Source: Pyruvatibacter mobilis
GTDB lineage: Bacteria; Pseudomonadota; Alphaproteobacteria; CGMCC-115125
Assembly: GCF_012848855.1 (NCBI RefSeq)
Contig: NZ_CP051630.1
Span: forward strand, 2,025,501 to 2,089,500
Length of the DNA: 64,000 nucleotides
Direction: 5' to 3'
Shown: one piece after another, positions 22,923 to 31,600 of the stretch
Position numbering within the stretch: the first letter of the stretch is position 1
How the letters are laid out: each line of letters begins with the position of its first letter
The notes under the pieces: generated by a model
Seen by the model: the letters and a program-made list of their open reading frames with translations, nothing else
Databases searched by the model: none
What the model was told of the DNA's origin: nothing
Translations under genes and position numbers: made by a program

Positions 22923-22962
22923 AGGCCCGTGTCAGAAGGCCCGTGTCGGAAGGTCCGTATCA
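22923..22962. repeat. Short 14-bp tandem repeat between convergent genes
   Basis: Nearly three copies of a unit like AGGCCCGTGTCAGA, the last diverged and overlapping the LysR stop codon. Too short to assign a role; probably slippage. Confidence 0.6.
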
Positions 22963-23922
22963 GGCGGTGCCGTCTTCCTCGTCGCCTGCGATAACCTCGA
23001 AATTCATCACCCGGGACGCGCTGCGCAGCACAGACAGCATGCGCTCGCGCAGCCACTGATGCCCGCGGTCGCTGTCGGCGGCCAGTGTCCAGGCCAGGTG
23101 CAGGTCGATTTCCGGCAGCTCGAACGGTATATCGAGGACCACCAGCTGGCCGTCGATGTTGTGATGGTTGACGAAGCTGCGGCCGGTGACGGCGGCGATG
23201 TCCGTCAGGGCGACGAGCTTGTAGATCGATTCCGTGTCGGGAACCGTGCAGGCGCGGCGGCGCTCAACGCCATGCTGCTCGAAATAGCTGTTGATGTACT
23301 GGTTCACCGCCGGCAGGTGGGTGGTGAAGACGAATTCCATCTCCTTCAGCTGGTCGATGGTGACCGACCCGGCATTGGCAAGCGGGTGGGTGCGGGAGAC
23401 GACGAGCGCCATGCGCTCGCGCCAGACCGGTGCTGACCGGATGTCCTCCTCCACCAGGAAGGGTGGCACACAGCCGATGTCGAGCTGCCGGGCCCGCAAT
23501 GCCTCAATGACCGCACCGCCCTGATGCACGACGAATTCCAGCCGCACATTGGGCGCTTCCTCGCGCACGACACGGGTGAGCGCGGGGATGACCGTGGGGC
23601 GGATGATGTCGGCCGCGGCGATTCGGAAGACCCGGTCAGAGGTTGCCGGATCGAAATTGCGGACCGAGGACAGGCCCTGCTCGACGGAATCAAGGGCATG
23701 GCCGATGGGGACCGCCAGGGTGATGGCCGCGCGGGTGGGCGCGACGCCCTGCCCCGACCTGTAGAACAGGGTATCTCCGGTGAAATGGCGCAGGCGCTTG
23801 AGCGCGCTGCTGACCGCGGGCTGGGACATGCCCAGCTTCTTGGCCGCGCGGCTGATGCTGCGCTCCGCATAGATGGCGTTGAACACCAGCAGGAGATTGA
23901 GGTCGAGGTCTCGGAAATTCAC
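22960..23922 (-). CDS. LysR family transcriptional regulator
   Basis: 320 residues. The N-terminal winged helix is typical (LDLNLLLVFNAIYAERSISRA, KKLGMSQPAVSSALKRLR), followed by a ligand-binding domain similar to the NodD/PgmR branch (FRIAAADIIRPTVIPALTRV, ARQLDIGCVPPF, and the final HLAWTLAADSDRGHQWLRERM). It is transcribed away from the tolC-adhesin operon across a 286-base AT-rich spacer. LysR proteins commonly control the divergent neighbour, so regulation of the adhesin operon is a reasonable inference; the ligand is unknown. Confidence 0.9.
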   Translation of the reverse strand: MNFRDLDLNLLLVFNAIYAERSISRAAKKLGMSQPAVSSALKRLRHFTGDTLFYRSGQGVAPTRAAITLAVPIGHALDSVEQGLSSVRNFDPATSDRVFRIAAADIIRPTVIPALTRVVREEAPNVRLEFVVHQGGAVIEALRARQLDIGCVPPFLVEEDIRSAPVWRERMALVVSRTHPLANAGSVTIDQLKEMEFVFTTHLPAVNQYINSYFEQHGVERRRACTVPDTESIYKLVALTDIAAVTGRSFVNHHNIDGQLVVLDIPFELPEIDLHLAWTLAADSDRGHQWLRERMLSVLRSASRVMNFEVIAGDEEDGTA

Positions 23923-24208
23923 GTACGCACCCGGATACAGAGGAGAGGGAAAAGGCGGGAATCAACCGCCAAGTGTAGGCCGCGTGAGGGTGACTGCGAA
24001 AGGCGGCCAGCATGGGTGAAGCATAACTCTATTCATCCCATGAATACATATCATAAATACAAGTAATAAATACCCTCCATTGTAATGATTCCCATTGAGA
24101 GATGATATTTTGATCGCGTTTGTAAAGTATATTCCATTGGTTTTATTGAATTAATCGTCTGTTTACATTTGAATGCCCGGAGATCAACGACAGTCTCACG
24201 AGGCAAAA
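23923..24208. promoter_or_regulatory. AT-rich divergent promoter region between the LysR gene and the T1SS operon
   Basis: Roughly 24010-24170 is much richer in A and T than the rest of the window (runs such as ATACATATCATAAATACAAG and GGTTTTATTGAATTAATC). It holds several inverted fragments but no terminator or single clear sigma site that I can defend. It is the natural place for the LysR site and for silencing or activating proteins acting on the adhesin operon. Confidence 0.5.
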
Positions 24209-25561
24209 ATGAGCGGCGGCCTTTCCGCATCCCCCCGGCTTATTTCCGAATTTGCCAAGACAAGCGCCCGCTGCACGGGCCTGCTGGCCACCCTCGCCGC
24301 CTTTGCGGCGCTGGCGTCGCCGGCCCATGCCATCACCATTGATGAAGCGATGGAGATCGCCATCAGGTCCCATCCGGAGCTGAAGGCTGAGATGCTGGAG
24401 GCCGAGGCCGCCGACAGGACGGTGGGCGCGGCGCGCTCCGGCTATTTCCCCTCCATTTCCTTTGACGGCTCGCTCCGCGACGAGCGTACGGAGCGGCCGA
24501 CCTTCGACCGCACGCTGACGGCACGGGAATATTCCGTGACCGTGACCCAGCCGATCTTCGACGGGCTGGCAACGCCGGCGCGGGTGTCTGAAGCGCGCTC
24601 CGACGCGGAGGCGGAAGCCTTCGAGGCAGGCGCCGTGCGCAACGATATTGCCCTTGAAGTGACTGATGCCTTTCTGGGGGCGCTGGAGGCGCGCAAGCGG
24701 CTTGAGATCTTCTCCGCGCAGGAAGCCCGCGCGCGGGACATCTTCGACAAGCTGCAGAAGCGCGCCGAAGTGGACCGCGGCCTGCGCTCCATCGTGGTGG
24801 TCGGCCGCAGCCAGGTGGAGGAAGCGCGCTTCCTGACCCTGGAAGCCCAGCGCGACGTGACGCTGGCGGACGCGCGTTACAGGGAACTTGTGGGGGATGT
24901 GCCGGGCGAGCTGGTGGAACCGGTACCTCCGGTGGAGCTTGTAGGCCTTGATGATGACGCGGCACTGGCGCGCGCTGAAGCCGCTCATCCGGTGCTGGCG
25001 GCTGCCCGGGCCCGGGCGGAGGCTGCCGGCGGCAGCAAGCGGGTGACGCGCGCGGCGCTGATGCCGCGCCTGGATGCCGAGCTGCGTGCCCGCAAGGGTG
25101 ACAATATCGAAGGCATTACCGGCCGCGACAACGACTATTACGCAGGCTTGCGGGTGACCTATCAGTTCGCGACCGGCGGGGCCGCCTTCTATGACCTGAG
25201 CGCTGCGAGCTACCGGGAGAAGGCGGCGCTGGCCCGCGTTTATGATGCGGCCCGCGACGTGCGGCTTGAAGTGCTGACGGCGCTTGAGACCTTCCGGTCG
25301 CAGTCGGCCACCCATGCGGTGCTGGCCAGCCGCCTGGCGGCAACGTCCGAGCTGGTGCGTGTCTACGACGCGCAATTCGTCTCCGGCCGCCGCGACCTCA
25401 TCGATCTTTATTTCGTCCTGTCCGAGGAGCGGAGCGCCGCCCGCGCGGAACTTGAAGCACGCTTCGAGCGGCTGCGGTCGGCCTATGCGCTGATGGCCGC
25501 GCTTGGCGATCTCGGCCCCTCGGTGACGGCGGCGCCGTCGCTGGACAACGACGACCGCTGA
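24209..25561 (+). CDS. TolC-family outer-membrane channel of the adhesin secretion system
   Basis: 450 residues from the ATG at 24209 (GAGG upstream); an ATG at 24173 would add 12. Signal peptide ends near ASPAHA. The mature protein has the TolC double repeat: ITIDEAMEIAIRSHPELKAE, then QPIFDGLATPARVSEARSDA in the first half, and in the second AAHPVLAAARARAEAA and LRVTYQFATGGAAFYDLSAA, with long coiled-coil helices. It provides the outer-membrane exit duct for type I secretion. It precedes the adhesin by 57 bases, and the ABC and HlyD genes follow, giving a self-contained secretion operon. Confidence 0.9.
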   Translation: MSGGLSASPRLISEFAKTSARCTGLLATLAAFAALASPAHAITIDEAMEIAIRSHPELKAEMLEAEAADRTVGAARSGYFPSISFDGSLRDERTERPTFDRTLTAREYSVTVTQPIFDGLATPARVSEARSDAEAEAFEAGAVRNDIALEVTDAFLGALEARKRLEIFSAQEARARDIFDKLQKRAEVDRGLRSIVVVGRSQVEEARFLTLEAQRDVTLADARYRELVGDVPGELVEPVPPVELVGLDDDAALARAEAAHPVLAAARARAEAAGGSKRVTRAALMPRLDAELRARKGDNIEGITGRDNDYYAGLRVTYQFATGGAAFYDLSAASYREKAALARVYDAARDVRLEVLTALETFRSQSATHAVLASRLAATSELVRVYDAQFVSGRRDLIDLYFVLSEERSAARAELEARFERLRSAYALMAALGDLGPSVTAAPSLDNDDR

Positions 25562-25618
25562 CCGGCGTATCCGGACGACCCCAAGAGCGCATCCAGGCGT
25601 AGTGTGGAGTAAGGCAAC

Positions 25619-28600
25619 ATGAATATCGTCATCAGACTGACCGCAGCAGACGGGTCTTCGGACCTCGTGGTGGTTGAGGCGGGGGAGCGTTTCGTCATCC
25701 CGTCAGGCGTGATTGCCGAACTCGTGTCGTTTGAAGGCGCGGACGATGCCCGCGTGGAAAACGGCGACCTGGTGTTGAGCGGGCCGGAAGGACAGATCCG
25801 CATCAGCGGATTTGCGCCGGAAGAGCTGGATGCCATTGCCACGACCACGGCAAGCATCGGCGCACCGGGTCTTGATGGTCCGCTGCCGGACGGTTTCCTG
25901 CAGCTTCTCAACTGGTCGTCGCTGGATGGCGAGCGGGACGAGGGCGGCGCCAACGGGGCGTCGTTCGGGCCGAATGGCTTCCGCTCCCTGGACACGGGCA
26001 CCGGGCCTGACTTCGAGAGCGTGTCACGCACAGGCGACGAGGAAGAAGTGGCGGAGGTTTCGCCGCCTGCCATCTTCGGTTACTCGGCGGACACGGGTAT
26101 TGCCGGTGACCGCCTGACGGCGGACGCAACTCTGACGCTGCGCGGCACAGCAGACCCGCTGGCGCAGGTCGAGATCTTTGACGGCGGCGTGTCGCTTGGG
26201 CGGGTGACGGCGAGCGCCACGGGCGTGTGGAGCTTTACCACCGAGGAACTGGCCGACGGTGCGCATGACTTCACCGTGATTGCGACGGATGCCGTGGGGA
26301 CCGTAAGCGCGGAATCCGACATCTATACCGTCAGCATTGATACGGCGGCACCGGAGAAGCCGGTGATCGCCACCTTCTCCACCGATACGGGCGCGCTGCT
26401 GGACGGCATCACGGCCGATGACACGCTGACGCTTACAGGTGCGGCGGAAGCCGGAGCCCGGGTGGATGTGTTTGACGGCGGCGTGCTGCTGGGCAGCGCC
26501 ACGGCTGACGGAGCCGGCCTGTGGTCGTTCACCACCGCAAGCCTGGGTGACGGGGCACACAGCTTTATCGCCCGGGCAACGGATGCGGCAGGCAATGCCA
26601 GCGCTGTCTCAGATCCGCTGGTGGTAAGCATCGACGCCACCGCACCGGCGGCGCCGGTCATTGCCGGCTATTCAGACGACACGGGCGCGGGCGGCGACGG
26701 CATCACGTCTGACACGACATTGGTGCTGACCGGCACCGCGGAAGCGGGCGCACGGATCGAGATTTTCGACGGGGCCACCTCGCTTGGCACGGTCACCGCG
26801 AATGGTGCCGGGGCGTGGAGCTTTGCGACCGCAGCCCTTGCCGACGGCGCGCACAGCTTCAGCGCGACGGCGACGGATGCGGCAGGCAATGTGAGCGCCG
26901 CCTCCCCTGCCCTTGTGGTGACGGTGGACACAGCTGCGCCTGCGGCGCCGGTTATCACGGGCTTTGCCTCTGACACGGGCGTCGGCGGAGACGGCATCAC
27001 GGCGGACAACACGCTGACCCTGAGCGGTACGGCGGAAGCCGGTGCTGCAATTGAGATTTTCGATGGCGGCGTGTCGCTCGGCACGGTGACGGCGACCGGC
27101 GCGGGGGCCTGGAGCTTCACGACGGCGGCGCTGGGCGACGGCGCACACAGCTTCACGGCACAGGCCACCGATGCGGCGGGCAATAGCGGCGTGCTGAGCG
27201 GCGCGCTGGCCGTGACGGTGGATACTTCGGCCCCGGCCACGCCGGTGATCACCGGCTGGACCGACGACACGGGTGCCGCGGGCGACGGCATCACCAGTGA
27301 CAACACGCTCACGTTCACCGGCACGGCGGAAGCAGGCGCGATCATCGAGCTGTTCGACGGCGCGACCTCTCTCGGCACGGTGACCGCCGACGGCACGGGC
27401 GCGTGGACCTTCGTGACCGGGGCGCAGGCGGATGGCACGCACAGCTACAGCGTGACCGCGATGGATGTGGCGGGCAACAGCAACGGCATCGCGTCAGCGC
27501 CGCTGATCATCAATGTGGACACGTCGGCACCGGCAGCCCCGGTGATCACCGGCTATTCGGATGATACGGGTGCGGCAGGCGACGGCATTACGCGCGACAC
27601 GACACTGGTGCTGACCGGCACCGCGGAAGCGGGCGCGCGGATCGAGGTATTCGACGGGGCGACGTCGCTCGGCACGGCGACGGCGACCGGCGCCGGGACA
27701 TGGAGCTTCACCACGGCGGCCCTGACGGACGGGGCGCACAGCTTTACCGCCGTGGCCACAGATGCGGCAGGCGGCACCGGACCTGCGTCCGCTGCCCTTG
27801 CGGTGACGGTGGACAGCGCGGCGCCGGCGGCACCCATCATCACCTCCATCAGTGATGATGCAGGCGTTGTGTCGGGTGCGACGAATGACACGACGCTGAC
27901 CCTGGCGGGGACAGCGGAGGCCGGGGCGACCATCACCATCCTGCGCGGCGGGCTGGCGATCACCACGACGACAGCGGACGGCGCGGGCAACTGGAGCGTG
28001 ACGACGCCAGCCAACCCGGATGGCGTCTTTACCTTCACGGCGCAGGCACAGGATGCGGCCGGCAATAGCAGCACCCCTTCCGCCGGCGTGGCCGTGCAGA
28101 TCGACACGGCGGCCCCCGGCACGCCTGTGATCACCGGCTATTCAGCCGATACGGGCGTGAGCAATTCGGATGACCTGACCAATGATCGCCAGCTCCTGCT
28201 GAGCGGCACCGCGGAAGCGGGCGCGACGGTGGTTATCTATGCCAATGGGGCGGAGATCGGGACTGCCTTTGCCGGCGGCGGGGCGTGGAGTTTCTCGACG
28301 CCGGTGTTGGCGGACGGGGACTACACCTTCACCGTGATGGCGCGGGACAGTGCAGGCAATGAGAGCGGCGTCTCCGCCGGGCTCGACGTGACGGTGGACG
28401 GCACGGCCCCTGCGGCGCCGGTGATTACCGGTTATGCGGACGATACGGGCTCATCGGACTTCCGCACCTCGGACAACACGCTCGTCTTCTCAGGCACCGC
28501 GGAAGCGGGCGCGACGGTGAATGTCTATCTCGGCGCCAGCCTAGTCGCGACGGGCGTGGCTGACGGCGCGGGCAACTGGACGACGGCAGCCAGCGGCGTG

Positions 28601-31600
28601 ATCGCTGACGGGTTCCACACCTTCTTCGCGCGGGCAACGGATGCGGCGGGCAATCAGAGCATGCCTTCCGGCGGCTTCGTCGTGCAGGTGGACACGGTTC
28701 CGCCGCCGGCCCCGGCCATCACGGGCTATACGAATGACAACGGGCTTGATGCCAATGACGGCATCAGTTCGTTCAACTGGACGACATTGTCCGGCACGGC
28801 TGTGCCCGGGACGCGCTCGGTCATCATCTATCAGGATGGTGTCGAAGTGGCGACGGCACTGGTGAATGCGGGCGTGTGGCAGGTGACCGTGACCGGCATT
28901 GCCGAAGGCGCGCATGTGTTCACCGCGACGGGCGTGGATTTCACCGGCAATGAGGGGGCGGCCAGCGCGGGCGTGACCTTCACCGTGGACCGTACGCCCC
29001 CTGCCGTGCCGACGATTACCGCCATTGCGGATGACACGGGCGTTGCGGGCGACTTCCGCACCAATGACACGGACATCACCCTCTCAGGTACGGCGGAAGC
29101 CAATGCGCTGGTGACAGTGCGTGTCGGGGCGACGGTGCTGGGCACCGCGCAGGCCGATGGCGCGGGCAACTGGAGCTTTGCGACAGGCGTGCTGGCGGAG
29201 GGCGCGCATGTGTTCACCGTCAAGGCGACGGATGCGGCGGGCCTTGAGAGCAGCTATTCCGGTTCGCAGATCATCGTGATTGATACGACGGCACCGGCCG
29301 CACCGGTGATCACCGGCTTCAGTGACAATTCGGGCTCGACCGGCGATACCATCACCAATGACACGACGCCGACCCTGAGCGGCACGGCGGTGGCGGGCGC
29401 CTCTGTCGAGATCTTCCGCGACGGGGTGTCCGTCGGGACAACCACCGCCGATGGCAGCGGCGACTGGAGCTTCACCTCAGCAGCGCTCGGCTCCGGCAGC
29501 TACGTTTTTACGGCCCGGGCCACCGACAATGTGGGGAACACAGGCGCTGCATCGTCGGGCTACACGATCACGGTCGATACGGTGCCGACAGCAGCTCCTG
29601 TCATCACGGGCTTCACGCCGGATACCGGGACCAATGGCGACGGGATCACGCGCTTCGGGAATGTGACCCTGTCGGGCACCAATGCCGCGGATGCGCGCGA
29701 GATCATCATCTACGACAATGGCGCGGAAATCGGCCGGGTGACGCCGGTCGGCACGGCCTGGTCATTTGCCGCCAACGGGCTGAGCGAGAGCGCGCATTCC
29801 TTCACGGCAGTGGCCGTGGATGCGGCGGGCAATGAAAGCGCTGCATCTGCGACCTTCGGCGTGACCGTGGATGCGACGGCCCCGGCCGCCCCCGTGATTA
29901 CGGGGTATGCAGACGATACGGGCTCGTCGGACTTCCGCACCTCCGACAACACGCTGGTTTTCTCCGGCACCGCGGAAGCAGGCGCGACGGTGAATGTCTA
30001 TCTCGGTGCGACAATCGTCGCGACGGGCGTGGCAGACGGCGTGGGCAACTGGACGACGGCTGCCAGCGGCGTGATCGCGGACGGGTACCACACCTTCTTT
30101 GCGCGGGCGACGGATGCGGCAGGCAACCAGGGCATGTCTTCAGGCGGCTTTGTGGTGCAGGTCGATACGGTTCCGCCGCCAGCTCCGGCCATCACGGGCT
30201 ACACGAATGACAACGGGCTGGACCCCAATGACGGGATCAGCACGCAGACCTGGACGACCCTGTCCGGCACGGCTGTGGCCGGGACACGGTCGGTCATCAT
30301 CTATCAGGACGGTGTCGAGGTCGCGACGGCGCTGGTGAATGCGGGCGTGTGGCAGGTGACCGTGACCGGCATTCCCGAGGGCGCGCATGTGTTCACGGCG
30401 ACCGGCCTTGATTTCACCGGCAATGAGAGCGTGCCGTCCGCGGGCATCAATTTCACTGTGGACCTGACGGCGCCAGCCGTTCCGGTGATCACGGCGATTA
30501 CGGATGACACGGGCATTGCGGGTGACTTCCGCACCAGTGACACCGAGATCACCCTTTCGGGCACCGCAGAAGCCAATGCGCAGGTGACCGTGCGCGACGG
30601 GGTGACCGTGCTGGGGACCGTGCAGGCCGATGGCGCCGGCAATTGGAGCTTCGTCACGGGTGTTCTGACCGAAGGGGTGCACAGCATCACCGTTCGGGCA
30701 ACGGATGCCGCGGGGCGCACAAGCCCCTACTCGTCCGCGCAGAACGTGGTGATCGACACCACGGCGCCCGCAGCGCCGGTCATTACTGGGTTTTCGGATG
30801 ACAGCGGGGTTCTGGGTGACGGCGTCACCAATGATGACACCCCCACCCTTTCAGGCACGGGGCCTGCTAACACCTCCATCGAGATCTTCCAGGACGGTGT
30901 GTCGGTGGGCACGACCACGTCGGACGGGACGGGCAGTTGGAGCTTCACTTCGGCGGCGCTGGGGGAAGCGACCTACAGCTTCACCGCGCGGGCGACAGAC
31001 GGTGTGGGCAATGTGAGCGGGCCGTCGGCGGCGCTCGACATCACCATCGATCTTGGTCCGCCGCCCGCCACCGCGACGCCGTCCATTACCGGCTACAGCA
31101 CCGACACGGGTGCGGGCGGCGACGGCATCACGAGCGACACCACGCTGACCTTTACCGGGACGGCGGTGGCCAATGCCTCGGTGGAAATATTCGACGGAGC
31201 GACGTCCCTCGGCACGGTGACGGCAACGGGCGCAGGCACCTGGACGTTCACCACCGGCGTGCTCAGCGAGACGGCGCACAGCTTTACCGTTGTTGCGACA
31301 GCTGCGGGGTTCAGTGCCAGCGCCGCATCAGCGCCGCTGGCCGTAACCGTGGACGCTACCGCACCGGGGGCCGCCACCATTACCGGCTTCTCGGACAACA
31401 CCGGCCTTCTGTCCTATGCAACGTCCGACAACACGGTCACCCTCACGGGCACGGCGGAGGCCAACAGCACGGTCCGCATCCTGAATGGTGGCGGGCTGAT
31501 GGACACGGTGACGGCGGACGGCACCGGGGCGTGGACCTACACCACGAACCCTCTGGCGGACGGATTTTATTATTTCGGCGTTCAGGCTGTTGATGCCGCC

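Noticed and set aside
22923-22962. Tandem repeat as a terminator or attachment site
   Set aside because: It is direct rather than inverted, with no T run and no integrase nearby.
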